A DNA stretch of 64,000 bases, from NCBI RefSeq assembly GCF_963576675.1, contig NC_088914.1, positions 78,304,441-78,368,440 on the forward strand. Reading direction: 5' to 3'. Origin of the DNA: Euphorbia lathyris. Lineage: Eukaryota; Streptophyta; Magnoliopsida; Malpighiales; Euphorbiaceae. The first letter of the stretch is position 1; the number at the start of each line of letters is the position of its first letter. Shown here piece after piece: positions 11,237-23,600 of this stretch. A program made the translations under genes and the position numbers. Below the pieces are notes generated by a model, which was given only the letters and a program-made list of their open reading frames with translations, was not told where the DNA came from and searched no databases.

Positions 11237-11560
11237 TCATTTCTTCTGAAAAAATGCATCTATAGTTGATTGTTTTTTCTTTCCACCTAAACCAAAATGA
11301 ACACTATCCTTAACTTTTTGTAATGCAAACACAACTTCTTGTATATTTTGCTCATGTTGTAGCAAGTAGTTGTTTAAGGTGGCCATTGCTTAAAAGGTCT
11401 CTTTTGACAATACATTTGCGATAATGCAACTATCATCTGGCTCTGGATCATTTCCATAACTGCATCATTCTCGCTAGGATAGTTCAAAAGATGTTCGACA
11501 TACAATGTATGCATTTTACAATGAAAAATTATCTATAAAATAATAAATATTGATTTATCG
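11237..11560 (-). pseudogene. Pogo-like transposase C-terminus with PIP-box motif
   Basis: On the minus strand the frame ends NNYLLQHEQNIQEVVFALQK, followed by a Lys-rich stretch, QSTIDAFFQKK and a stop at 11237-11239. Upstream, DPEPDDSCIIANVLSKETF lies in another frame, so there is at least one frameshift near 11390. QSTIDAFF (11249-11272) fits the PCNA-interacting consensus Q-x-x-h-x-x-a-a. Pogo transposases are known to carry a PCNA-binding motif at the C-terminus. The helix-turn-helix and DDE catalytic regions are absent, so the element is non-autonomous. Confidence 0.65.
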
Positions 11561-11858
11561 ATAAATGAATAATTTATTTATTTATCGATAAATGAATAAT
11601 CTCGCTTAATGAATATTTTTTTCCGATCCCAAAGATATGCATTTATCGAGGTTTTACTGTACCAAATTTTTCGTAATAGATCAGATAAAGAAAAAGCAAA
11701 GCAAAACAAAACAAAGATGCTTATTGTCCGGATAAAAACCGAAAAAACCTTAAAATTTGAAAGAAGAAGATGAGAGTTATGTTAATAAACCAATTTAAAT
11801 AAAAGGTACATACGATATTTAAGATCTAAAAACAACTATTATATTAATATTTGATAAA

Positions 11859-12009
11859 GGGTGTCTTCTATAGTTACTTTGTTTTTGACAAAGTACCATT
11901 ACTTGGTGTATTTTCACCATTGGATGATGGCGTATAAAATTAATCCAATGGTGAAAACACACAAAGTAAGACTTACTTTGTTAAAAACAAAGTAAGCATA
12001 GCCTAACCC
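11859..12009. mobile_element. MULE-type foldback MITE, 9-bp target duplication
   Basis: TTTGATAAA occurs on both sides (11850-11858 and 12010-12018). The 151-bp element begins GGGTGTCTTCTATAGTTAC and ends GTAAGCATAGCCTAACCC. Nested palindromes of ACTTTGTTTTTGACAAAGT type and the CCATTGGAT/ATCCAATGG pair make nearly the whole element fold back. A 9-bp duplication points to the Mutator superfamily. It is related to 1-135. Confidence 0.85.
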
Positions 12010-12059
12010 TTTGATAAAGGGTACTTATATATAGGTGTGTATCAAAAAATAAAATAAAA

Positions 12060-12610
12060 TAAGGTAGTGTAAAAATACCTCTAATGTCAACAGTTATGGA
12101 TAATTCTACCGATAATATCTAAAATAGTGTAATTTTATCCCTAACTTTAGTAACCAAAAACAATTTTACCCTTAACATTGGTAAATTACGCAAATTTGAG
12201 AAATAATTCATTAAATTGTTTTCTCAATCACAAATATTATCATCTACGTTTTACCTGTGCATCATTTTATTATGTAATAGTAATAGATCACAAATATATG
12301 AATCAACGTGGAAAAAAAAATAAAAAAGTATACTGTATTTCGTACGAGTTGGACAGAAAAAATTAAATATTTCGTCGAATTTAAAAATATTAATCTCCAA
12401 TTCTATTACTAAATACAAAAAAATTGAAAACTATTTTTTAGAACTAACCGATATGTAATTTGTGCAGAATAAGTAGCAAAACATCTATATTTTGTAATGA
12501 TATTTGAAATTGATCTTACTCACATGAAGGGTAAATTTACTTTTGGTTGCCAGTGTTGGGAATAAAATTGCTCATATTTATCAACCTTTTTAGGTATCTT
12601 TGCATCTTAT
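12060..12610. mobile_element. MULE-type MITE, diverged copy
   Basis: Termini resembling GTGTAAAAATACC and GGTATCTTTGCATC, and internal motifs such as ATTTTATCCCTAAC, GAGAAATAATTCATT and AATCTCCAATTCTATTA, are shared with 27276-27887. This copy is more diverged and no exact target duplication remains visible. Confidence 0.65.
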
Positions 12611-14019
12611 CACAAAAATTAATAATATTTCATGATATTCATAATATATCACCGCCGGTATATATCATCCTATGCACAATCGAAATTTAAGTAATTCAGT
12701 TCTGAAATTTGATAATATTTAATAAATTAATCCAAATTTAATATCTAAACTTCAAGTTGTGCTACTAATTCTATCTGCCTAACTTGTAAGCAAATTGGAG
12801 TCTAAATTCAATAATGAAGAATGTGGATTAGAAGAGCATAAAATGAAAATGATATCCAGGTTCACACCTGTCCTGTCTAGTAATGTAATGGTATCTGAAT
12901 AAGAAAGAGTTGTTGTTCAATGTAGTAATAATACTGTTTGGTTATATATAATAAAACTACAAAAAGCGTATGGAACTTCATCTCTCTTCTGTTTTAATGT
13001 CTCCATGTGCATGCTTACCCTCACCACAATATAGGGACAACCCTACATTCATATACTTCTTTTTACTTCATCAAACCAAACCAAATCATTTTTCCATTGA
13101 AATATATGAAAAAGGTGGCTCTTTTTTTGGTGACAACAATCAATTTTATTGCTTCCGTATGTATGTATGAATTCAATGTTATTCATATGCTACAAATTAT
13201 TGCCCTTTTTACGGTTTTTATATCATTATTGATGTCCCTTCAAAAAATAAAATAAAATCATTATTGATGAGAAAAAATATGTCGGTAATTTTTGAGAGAT
13301 TTTTTCATAAGTGAAAAAAACTAAATACCTTAGGGAAATTTTAGGATGCACTTAAAAAAATAAAATAAAGGGATGATCCTATATGAAAATTTAGGAGAAT
13401 AATAAAAAGAAAGTAAATATTACTCATTACAATGTTCGAAATGAAGGCCGTCTAGACAGTTTAGACGCTCAAAATCGAGAATCCGCCCCGATTTTCTACG
13501 ATTAATCCCTCTATGCGTTTTATTGACTCATAGGCGATTTTCAGCCGTTTAGACTCCGTCTAGGCCGCCTCGACACCGCCTAGGTACTGCCTAAGCGATA
13601 ATGAACAAACGCATTTTTAATGTGAATTTTTTTTTTTTGCTTTATTATGATTCACTTTTAAGTTGTTTTAATGATATTGTTGTTGAAATGTTGATGTTTG
13701 CACAATTTTAAAGATATATGTTATAAATATACGTGTTTTTCTATATTGGATAATTTTATATTATTATTTTTAGATAGTATAATACATATTTTAATTGAAT
13801 TTATATAATAATTTGTTGATTAATAAATGAAAAATACAAAAATACAAATCCGATTAGTCTCCGACTAATCTCCGGTTAATCCTCGAGACCATGCCCGCCC
13901 GACTAGTGCCTAGCGTTTTTTACAACCTCATTAACATGTTTATCTATTATTCTAGTACATTTCCGTGTTAGTAAAATATATTACAAGATTCTTATTCTAA
14001 TCAATTTTGGGTGGAAATT
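12611..14019. other. Spacer with one diverged repeat-like block
   Basis: Mostly AT-rich. A GC-richer block at about 13440-13570 (GGCCGTCTAGACAG, CCGCCTAGGTACTGCC) and its counterpart at 13850-13920 (ATGCCCGCCCGACTAGTGCC) are probably the ends of an old transposon. I could not match clear terminal repeats, so it is not called as an element. Confidence 0.4.
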
Positions 14020-14872
14020 CCTTACAAATCCACAACCACTAATAAATACAACAGAACCGGTGCTACCAACTATGATGGAAGACATGGCGAGCACGACAGT
14101 AGGGGGAAGGGTCATGGTGGTCAAATTAATAGATGCGGACAACAACAACATCAATCCACCTCCACGATCTATCAATAGAAACTTCAGGGTTGGGCCTACC
14201 CTCCGCTATAAGTCCAAGGGCAATCTTGGGCCACGCTACCCTGTCTATATCCTACTGCAGGCTGGCATAGGTAATTGAACTCTTCCAAACAGTAGCAGCA
14301 GCACTCCACCTCCACGATCCATCAACAGAAACTTCAAGATTGGGCCTACCCTCCTCCATGGGCCCAATGGAAACCTTGGGCCATGCTACCCTATCCATAT
14401 CCTATTGTAGACTAGCATAGGCAATTGAACTCTTCCATACAGCAGCAAGAGCTCGGTCTTTTGGGCCCAAAGCCTCAGTAGCATCAGGCCCATATTGTGG
14501 CAACAACCCCAAGTTATTCATCGTATGCTCTGATAGACATCTAAGAAAAAATTCACACTCTCTCCGTTACACCTTCCAAAACTCAATGGTACATTGACAC
14601 CGGGGCTACGTCTCAGATGACCGTAAACGGAGGAAATCTTACGTCTTATTTCAATATGAGCAACAATCGTAATATTACCGTTGGAAGTTGTCATATCATT
14701 CCTATTGTTGGTTATGCAAATGCATTCTTACCCAATCCTCATTCTCTCATGCTCTTGAATAATGCCTTACATGCTCCCAAACTTATCTAAAATCTTATTT
14801 CTGTGAGAAAATTTATCGATAATGATGTTTTTGTTGAATTTAATCGCTTCGGTTTTGAGTTGGGTGTCATTG
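14020..14872 (+). pseudogene. Ty1/copia gag C-terminus and protease fragment
   Basis: The plus strand carries a Gly/Asn/Gln-rich gag tail (DGRHGEHDSRGKGHGG, 14070-14120), Trp/Pro-rich repeats (WAYPPPWAQWKPW), and then the protease start WYIDTGATSQMT at 14590, followed by SNNRNITVG and LLNNALHAPK. DTGA is the aspartic protease active site. Stops interrupt the gag part and LI-stop-NLISV interrupts the protease side. The fragment stops at about 14872, where it meets another copia element in reverse orientation. Integrase and RT are absent. Confidence 0.75.
14153..14452 (+). repeat. 150-bp tandem duplication inside the gag fragment
   Basis: Two copies with a period of exactly 150 bp (CCTCCACGATC at 14159 and 14309), each running from CTCCACGATC through GGGCCTACCCTCC to AATTGAACTCTTCCA. 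They differ by scattered substitutions, so the duplication is not recent. Confidence 0.85.
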
Positions 14873-17800
14873 TGTGTGGGGAAGAAGAGGCCTTCACCAG
14901 GGGCGTTTTTAAGATAACGAAGGACAAGATGGGCATGGAGAAGGTCATCAGAATTTGGGGAAGATAAGTGTTGGGAAAGCTGATTGACGATATAGCTAAT
15001 GTCGGGACGAGAGTGGGTGAGATAAATTAATTTTCCAATTAGTTGTCTGTAGGAGGTAATGTTTGCTAGAGGTGTGGCTTGGGGATTGGGTTTGAAGTTT
15101 GGGATGGCGGGGGTGGGAGCAGGTTTGGCATGAGAGAAGCCCATTTCTTCGAGTAATTCAAGTGTACATTTCCGTTGGCAAAAGTGGATACCTGATTTGG
15201 ATCGAGCAACTTCGAAGCCCAAGAAGTACTTGAGGGGGCCCAAGTCTTTAATTTTGAAGAGTTTGTCAATATGTACCTTTAATTTCCTGATGTGTGATTG
15301 ATAGTTACTAGCCACGAGCAAGTCATCGACATAGACTAGTACTGATAAGAATATGATACTTGTGGAGTATGTGAATAAAGATGGATCACCAATGCTCTGT
15401 TTCAAATCGAAGTGCAATAGAGCTTCCTTCAATTTTGTGTTCCATTGACGGCCGACTTAACGAAGGCCATATAAAGATTTCTGAAGCTTGCACACAAGCG
15501 GTTGACTAGAATTGGGAACAGAGTAACCAGGAGGGATTTTTATGTAGACGTCCTCAATAAGGTCGTCGTGCAAATATGCAGTGTTGATGTCGAGTTGTTC
15601 AAGGTGCCAGTTGTTCTGGGCTGCTAATGTAAGGAACATGCGGATGGTGGTAATTTTGGAAACGGGGGAAAATGTGTCGGTGAAATCAATGCCTAGCTGT
15701 TGGGTGAATCCCTTTGCCACAAGGTGTGCCTTATACCAGTCAAGTGAACCATCAGCTTTGTACTTTATCCGAAAGAGCTAGCGGCAACCAATTGGGATTT
15801 TGTTGGGTGGTAATGTGGTGAGGGTCCATGTATGGTTTGCATTGAGAGCAACAAGTTCATTATGCACTGCGTCTTCCCAATGAGGTGATTTCATGGCTTC
15901 TTTAAAGGAGCATGGTGTTGTGCCATTAAGAATGTTGAGTGAGAAAATGCGTTTGGGTGTAGATAGGTTGTGGTAAGATATGAATTTGGAAATGTGGTGT
16001 GGGTGGGTATGTGAGGTTGAAATTGAGCGAATAGAGTTTGTTTGGTATTCAGTAAGGTATTGTGGAGGCTGTTTTGGGCGCGTACACCGTCGAGGGGCAA
16101 GATTGAGGGGTAGGGAAGTGTCTAGTGGGTTTAGTGGTGATTGAGGTGGTAAAGAGGGTGGCGGAGTATTTTGTGGGCCAGGAAGAATTTCTTCTAATAA
16201 TTCACTGATGGGATCTATGGTTGTGGGGGAAGGGAGTGATTGTTGGAACTCAACTTGCGACATGGAGTACGGAAAGGCATCCTCGTAAAAGTACACATTT
16301 CTTCTCACAAAAATATGGTTAGTTTTCAAATTCATGACTTTATAACCTTTAATTCCAGTTTTGTATCCAAGGAAGATACATTTGGTGGCTCTGGGTGAAA
16401 ATTTTGTTTTATTGCAGTCGAGTGTGGAGGCGAAGCAAAGGAACCCGAAGACTTTGAGGGAGTGCCAATCAGGAGGTGATCCAAATAAATTGGTGTAGGG
16501 TATGGTATTGGCTATGGCATTGGTTGGGATTCTATTGAGTAAGTAGACATCATGAGATACTACCAGTAAGAAAGGGGTAGATTGTTTTGCATTAAGAGGG
16601 ATCTTGCAATGCGAAGAATATCTTGGTGTTTGCGTTCGACTATACCGTTTTGTTAAGGGGTTTCATGACAACTTAATTGGTGAGTGATGCCATGTTCAAC
16701 ATAAAAATAAGGCATATTGAATTCCTGACCATTATCAGAATGAATATTTTTGATGGAGGTATTGAAGTTGTTAAACAGATATTTGCAAAAGGTATTAATA
16801 GCAGCTCTAGTTTCAGATTTATTTCGCATTAAGTATAACCAAACAAAGTGAGTGTAACCATCGATAATGGTTAGGAAATAATGAAATCCATTAGCAGATT
16901 GAGTCACAGGACCCCAAATGTCAACATGTACCGACTCAAAAATAGTCTTAGAATGAGAATTACTTAAAGGAAAACTCTTTTTCTTTTGTTTTGCAAGGTG
17001 ACAAACATCATAAGGAAATTGACAATTTAAAGAAACTGAAGGTAAAAACTACTGCAGAACTTTGTTGCGATGAGGTGAGATATGTCCCAATCTAGAGTGC
17101 CATAGGGGAAAGTTTTTGTGAACTTAAATGGATGAGGTGAGTGGTGTTTGGACTTTTGGTTGAATCAATTGATACAAGTTGTCAACAACTTTAGCATATC
17201 CAATCTTCTTGTTCAATGTCACATTCCGGATCGTACAGTTCTGAGAAGTAAAAATGAGACAAATATTTGAGTCATTACTTTATTTGCTCCCAGAGATTAG
17301 ATTGTACTAGAATTGGGGCACAAAAAGTGTATCTGGCAAAATAAGATCAGGACTGATTTTCACAGTTCCTATATGAGTCACAGGGACGATTTGTCTGTTT
17401 GGAAGTTGAACATTATAATGAGTGACAGATTTGTATGATTGAAACAGTTTCAGATCACAAACAACATGATCTGTTGCACCCATGTCTAATATCCAACTAG
17501 AATTGTGTAAGATGGGAGCAAAGGAGTGAGATAGCAAAATACCAGTATGATTCAGTTTCTGACAACTGCTGGCCGTGGTGGTGTGTGTGGCATCCGCACC
17601 ATGAGATGTGGGTGGGAGAAGGCTTATAAGATGTTGGTACTGAGTTTTGGTCAATATGTAATGGTCCTGGTTGTCCTCCCTAGGGGTGTGTGTCAGTTTA
17701 TCGAATTGGCAATCATCCTCTATTTTGGTTTGAATGTGATTCGTTCTAGCCGTTATTTTACGATAATTGGTGCTTCCTATAGCATGAAGCTTCCATGTGG

Positions 17801-18609
17801 CCCTCCTTTCCATAGTAACTACAAATAGGTAGGTTGCTGCTTTCATTTGTGGGGTTTGTGTTTTGTAGTTTTGGTGTGGTCTCAGCGGGTAATTATAAGA
17901 GGCAACAAAGGCATTAGGCTCAATTGGGACAGCATGTGAGGTGTTTGTGTTGATATGTCTTTCGTGTTGTATGGCTAATGCAAAGACTTTATTTAATGCC
18001 GGTAATGGTTCCTGTATGAGTATTTGGGAACAAATGGTAGTGAAGTTTCCGTTCAAGCCTCGCAGGAAGGTTATGACTTGATCGGATTCTTGGTAGGCTC
18101 TAAACTTTCTTATGGCTCCACAATTGCACGATGGGTTGCAGGTGCATTTGGGTAGTGGTATGTAATTGGACAATTCATCCCATAAAATTTTCAATTTAGT
18201 GTAATAATCATTAATAGAGAGACTTCCCTGATGTAGTGATTGGATTTCCTTTTGAAGTTCAGAGATTTGATGTTGTCGCCCTGTGAGAATCTGTCCTTCA
18301 AGTCATTCCATACATCTGTGGCAGAATCAAACCAAATAATACTATGAGCAATTGAGTTGGAAACTGAGTGTTACAACCACGAGAGAATCGTGTTATTGCA
18401 TCTTTGCCAAGTGGCAAATCGTTGTTCTGCCGGATCTGGAGCTGGTAATGTGCCATCAATGAAACTGTATTTATTTTTTTATAGGAGTGCCATTTTGACG
18501 GATCTAGACCATTGATGGTAATTAGATCCATTGAACACAAGGTAAGGGATGGGTTTTCATTCGCAGGTAGGTAGTAAGGGCTGCTAGGAGTGTATGGGAT
18601 GTGAGCCAT
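14873..18609 (-). pseudogene. Ty1/copia gag-pol, decayed, 3' end missing
   Basis: Minus-strand order is gag from the ATG at 18609 (MAHIPYTPSSPYYLP), a Cys cluster (CTCNPSCNCGA, about 18150-18120), protease (SWILDMGATDHV, with Met replacing the Thr of DTGA), integrase (GFHYFLTIIDGYTHFVWLY and HSDNGQEFN, 16653-16907), a long linker, and RT (LDINTAYLHDDLIEDVYI, YVDDLLVASNY, PLKYFLGFEV). The frame is broken by several stops and shifts, including TAA after KMALL in gag and a stop at QQNG in integrase. The sequence ends near VLRYLKNAPGEGLFF, so RNase H and the 3' LTR are lost at the join with the plus-strand fragment at 14872. It is inactive. Confidence 0.85.
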
Positions 18610-18674
18610 GTTGAATGGAGAGAGAAAAAAAATTGTTGCGGAAGAAAAAAAAAGAATTGGTGATGAGCTAACAT

Positions 18675-18687
18675 TGCTCTGGTACTA
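18675..18687 (-). other. Primer-binding site of the minus-strand copia element
   Basis: Read on the minus strand this is TAGTACCAGAGC, a two-change version of the methionine tRNA primer-binding site, placed directly beside the LTR start at 18688. Confidence 0.6.
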
Positions 18688-18893
18688 TGATAAGCTAAAA
18701 GAGATTGAATAAGAATTTCTTATTGATTCAAAATATGATTTACAGTAGTATATATACAAGAAAGAAAAGAGTAGAGCTATGGATATCAAAAAAACAGAAA
18801 GGTACAACTGTATGATATTATTGTTGTGGAATCTCCTTGATTTAAGTAACGTGATTTTCTTCCCTATTTGAATTGTTGGATTTGTTATTATCA
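18688..18893 (-). mobile_element. 5' LTR of the minus-strand copia element (206 bp)
   Basis: It starts TGATAA and ends TTATCA, an inverted terminal pair, and adjoins the PBS. CAGTAGTATATATAC near 18747 could hold the TATA box. The partner LTR is missing because the element is truncated near 14872. Confidence 0.75.
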
Positions 18894-19032
18894 CATGGTA
18901 TTGTTTGGGCTTTTGTACATTGTGAATTATGGGTTGTAGGTGCGGAGTTGATTTTGTCGATTAACTAATTTTTTTTTCTCGTGTAATGGTTGGAGAATAA
19001 GCCTTTGCATGTTCAAAAATATATAGACCAAG

Positions 19033-19955
19033 TGATGTGATATCAAAAGCACAAGAGCATGGAACAAAGGAGCTTGGAGTTAAGGAGCCTAGTAGAAGCA
19101 TGATGGATCCATTGGAGCTGTCAATTGGACCTATGACGAAGAATCGTGCAAAGAAAGACCAACAAATGCTTAATGGACTCATCTTGAGCTTCTTTAAACA
19201 AGGAATGAATTCTAGCGAAGTCATTAAAGATGGTGTGTTTTTGTGTTGTATCCAAGCCCAAGCCCATAATAGTGATATGTAAAAAGGTTGATCATATTTT
19301 AAGAGAAGCTTTGGAATTGCATGTGTTTGGCATGTGCAAAACCCATTAGGACTCATTAAAATTAATGCTATAACCTTATAGGTTTGATTGGGCTTATTTC
19401 TAGCTAATTAAAAGGCCCAAATAATGTTAATTAGTGGGCTGAAATTGGGCTCTAAAGGACAAAAACGAATTTAATGTTTTTTCTTGTCTAATTAGGATTT
19501 CTTTTACCTTGGTGCACTAGGATTCAACTTCCTTTTTAGTTTAGGTTTAGGTTTATTTTGTAGCCTATATAAAGGCTTGTATTCTTCATTATTTTTATCA
19601 ATCAGAAATCAATATTTTTATGAACAAAAGTTCTTCTTTTCCTTTGAGAATTATTTTCAATCCGGGATTGAATTCTTTATTGTGAGCTTGAGAGACCGGG
19701 TCATCATTCTTGCAATATTATCTTGATCGTGAACAAGTATTTTGGTAAGGTACTTGTGAATCGCCAAACACTCAGGTTCCAATTTAATTATTCGAAGGTG
19801 TAAGGTCAGATCTCCTTTCATTGTCTTTAATTCTTTGGGATTGGTTTGTTATTACCAATTTATGTTTGTTATTTGATTCTATTAATTCCTTAAGATAGAT
19901 CGGGAAAACTTGTTGATTTGGTTATTATCTCTTTTTCATAACCAATATCACATCA
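19033..19955 (+). repeat. 5' LTR of the gypsy element (923 bp)
   Basis: It has a TATA box TATATAAA at 19567-19574 and AATCAGAAATCAATA downstream in the likely transcript start region. Near its left end a frame is open to 19282; it corresponds to the polyprotein tail in the 3' LTR and continues beyond where the 3' copy stops. Confidence 0.95.
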
Positions 19956-19957
19956 AT

Positions 19958-19969
19958 TGGTATCAGAGC
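19958..19969 (+). other. Primer-binding site of the gypsy element
   Basis: TGGTATCAGAGC, the usual complement of the initiator methionine tRNA 3' end, two bases after the LTR. Confidence 0.95.
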
Positions 19970-20662
19970 TTTGGCTCTTAAGGAATTTGTTGTTTTTGTT
20001 TTGTTTGTCGAAATTAAAAAAAAAAAAAATTACCCCAATCTAGAGTCTTTAATTATTGATCGAGTTCCTCATATCTTTGCATCTAGTTATTTAGGTTCTT
20101 AGTTGTAGCGAACTGATTATTTTTGGATTCTATTCTTACTAGCCAAACCCATTTATGTGTGTGAATTTCTTCAATTTTTTTTGCATGCTAAATCATTAGT
20201 GCAAGTTTAATTTGTTAATCAATTCCAATCTAGTTTAAAAAAAGGAAAAAAAAAGAAAAAAAAAAGGAAAAAAAAGGAAAAAAAAGGAAAAAAAAAAATC
20301 GGCTCATTGTTTGTACTAAAGTTACAAGTTTTCTAGAATTTGCATGCTAAACACACATTCTTAAAATTTCTTTCAAACATTTGTCTCTTCTTCGAAAATC
20401 GTCTTTTATTCTATTCTTAGTGTGCTAAACTTTGGTTATCGTTACAATATTAGTCTTCTTTGCTTCTAGTTTCTGCTCTACTTTATTTTGTCATTCTTTT
20501 GCTTCATTGGCATTTATATTACCCGAGATAATCCTTGTGATCTATCAAGATAATATAAAAGAGTGATTGAACCGGTTGTGAGGTACTTCTTTTACTTTCT
20601 TTTTCTTCTTTTCTTGCTTTAGACTAGATTTCACTTTTCTTTCGTTCTTTATATATTTTGTC
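19970..20662 (+). other. Leader of the gypsy element
   Basis: Untranslated leader between PBS and gag. It contains a purine run of AAAAAGG-type repeats at 20239-20298 and a T-rich tract before the ATG at 20663. No ORF of note. Confidence 0.7.
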
Positions 20663-23600
20663 ATGTCTAACGAACCTAAAAAGGACAACGTTAACGATGT
20701 TGATTCTAAAGAATGGCAACAAGCTATTGTAGGTGAGATGAAGAGGTTAGGGGCTATTGTGGCTGATTTGGTTTCAAACCAAAAGAAATCAAGCCAAAAG
20801 AAAGGAGGACGCGGGAGATTGAATTTTGATGATGAACTATCCGAGTCTGAAGAGGAGGAGCAGTTTGGATACCGAAAAAGGGGCAACGATCGAAAAGATA
20901 GTAATCTTAATGCTATCAAACTTAAAATGCCTACTTTTCGAGGAGCTAGTGACCCAGAGGCGTATCTTGATTGGATACGAAAGGTTGAAACAATCTTTGA
21001 CATACATGAGTATTCCGAGGAGAAGAAGGTGAAACTTGTAGTATCCGAACTAACTGAATATGCGGCTGTTTGGTGGGACCAATTAAAGCGCACAAGAAAA
21101 AGAGATGGTGATGAACCCATAAGAACATGGGGTGAATTGAAGAAGGTCATGAAAAAGAGATTTGTGCCGGCTCACTATTATAAGGAGTTGTTGAAAGAAC
21201 TCCAATCCATGTCTCAAGGTAACCAATCTGTTGAAGATTATCACAAACAATTGGAGATGGCACTAATCCGAGCTGATATACAAGAAGATGAGGAAGCTAC
21301 CATGGTTAGATTTCTCATGGGAATGAAGAGGGAGATTCGCAACCCTCTTGAGCTACAAACTTATTTCCACATGGACGAGATGCTCCATAAAGCGATAAAA
21401 ATTGAGAGACAACTTCAAGAGGTTGAGAAAGGGAGATCAAAGTTCAAAGGCACTACTTCCACTCCATGGAAGTCAGATCCAAGAGGTAATTTCAAAACTA
21501 AATCTGAATTTAGCTTTAAAAGTGACCAAAAGCCTCAGGTTGATTCAAAAGCATTTGGGAAGTTGCAAATTGGTGGAACTACTCCAAAATACAAAACTAC
21601 TGAAAAACCCACAAGAACTCGTGAAATTGTGTGTTTTAAGTGCCAAGGGAGAGGGCACTATGCAAGAGAGTGTTCGAATCAAAAGGTGATGGTTATGAAG
21701 CATGGTGAGTTAATATCCGAAAGTGAGTCCGAACATGAATCAGATGATATGCCCACCTTAGAAGATTGTAGTGATATAGAAGAGGTGGATAGTAAAGGAG
21801 GACATGGAGTTAACTTAGTCACTCGTAGAACATTGAAGATGGGAGTGAGTGGTGACATTGAGCAACGAGAGCACATCTTTCATGCTCATTGCAACATACT
21901 TGGAAAAACATGCTTACTAATTATTGATGGAGGAAGTTGTTGCAACGTGGTAAGCAATGTGTTAGCAAGCCGATTAGGGATATCAACAATTCCACATCCC
22001 AATCCTTATCGGTTACAATGGTTGAATGATAGTAACGAACTCAAAGTTACTAAACAGGTGCTTCTGAACTTTTCTATTGGTTCTTTTTCTGATGAGGTAT
22101 TATGTGATGTAGTACCTATGCAAGAATGTCATGTGTTATTGGGGAGGCCTTGGCAATTCGATCGATCAGCACTACATCATGGTCGAACAAATAAATTTAC
22201 TATTGCTAAGGATGGGAAGAAGTATATTTTGCCACCTTTATCACCTGCTGAAGTGTTTGAAGATCAGCTCTACATGCAAAGAATGTTACAAGAACAATCT
22301 GTGAGAAGGGAAAAGGTTAAGGCGAGAGAAAATAAGAGTGATAAAATCAGTGAGGGTGTGAAGAGAGAAGAGGTGAGTGAAAAGGCATTAGTGAGGTCGA
22401 GAAATGAGGGTGAGAGGAGAGAAAAAGAGAGGAGCATTAACAAAAGCCAAAATCTATCTTTATATGCTAAATTGAGGGATGTAAAGCAAGCTGATTTTGA
22501 AAACAAAAATTTATTATTATTTTATTGTAAGAGTTTTTGTTTATCTTCTGTGAGTCAGTCTAACCTTCCTTCTAGTATTTCCCCTCTTTTGCAGGAATTC
22601 AAGGATTTATTCCCCGAAGAGATGCCTAATAAGTTACCCCCGATTCGAGGAATTGAGCATCAAATTGACTTTGTTCCCGGAGCACAAATTCCAAATCGAC
22701 CAGCCTATAGAAGTAACCCTGAGGAGACAAAAGAACTACAAAGGCAAGTCGAGGAACTAATGGCAAAAGGGTTGATTCGTGAATCTATGAGTCCGTGTGC
22801 TGTACCAGTCATCCTAGTACCAAAGAAAGATGGAACTTGGCGGATGTGCATCGATTGTAGAGCCGTCAATAAAATCATGGTAAAGTATCGTCATCCTATC
22901 CCTAGGTTAGATGATATGTTGGATGAATTAAATGGGGCTGTTACTTTCACTAAAATAGATCTTAAGAGTGGGTACCATCAGATTCGCATGTCATTAGGAG
23001 ATGAATGGAAAACGGCTTTTAAGACTAAGCATGGTTTATATGAGTGGTTAGTTATGCCTTTCGGTTTAACAAATGCACCTAGTACTTTCATGAGATTAAT
23101 GAATCATGTTTTGAGAGAGTTTATAGGTAAATTTGTTGTTGTTTATTTTGATGACATTCTTATCTATTCTAAATCTGAGGCAGAACACATAGAACATGTT
23201 AAGGTTGTATTAGATGTTTTGAGAGAACAGAAATTATACGCTAACCTTTCTAAGTGCTCATTTTGCATGGAGAAAGTTGTGTTTTTGGGTTTTATTGTTT
23301 CAGCACAAGGAGTTTCTGTTGATATTGAAAAGGTGAAAGCCATTCAAGAGTGGCCAACGCCAAATTCAGTTACCGAGGTGAGGAGCTTTCATGGCTTGGC
23401 GAGTTTCTATAGGAGGTTTGTGAAGAACTTCAGTACCATTGCCGCACCACTAACCGAGGTAATAAAAAAGAATGTTGGCTTTAAGTGGGGCAAAGCACAA
23501 GAGGATGCTTTTGAGATGCTTAAGGCAAGACTAACTTCTGCCCCCGTTTTAGCACTTCCAAACTTTGATAAATCATTTGAAATTGAGTGTGATGCGTCGG

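Larger units (their letters stand above)
10947..11659 (-). mobile_element. Pogo/Emigrant-like element flanked by TA
   Basis: The termini CAGTTAAACCTCGATAAATG (10947-10966) and CATTTATCGAGGTTTTACTG (11640-11659) are inverted repeats with one or two mismatches, and a TA dinucleotide adjoins each side. Plant pogo-like (Lemi1/Emigrant) elements have ends of the form CAGTAAAACCTC(T/G)ATAAAT and TA target duplications. Two further copies of TTATCGATAAATGAAT near the right end form a subterminal repeat. The 713-bp element contains a long TA microsatellite and the decayed C-terminal end of a transposase. Confidence 0.8.

Noticed and set aside
20545..21150. 201-codon antisense frame over gypsy gag
   Set aside because: It is Ser/Phe-rich, as expected from the complement of acidic and basic gag codons, and has no motif.
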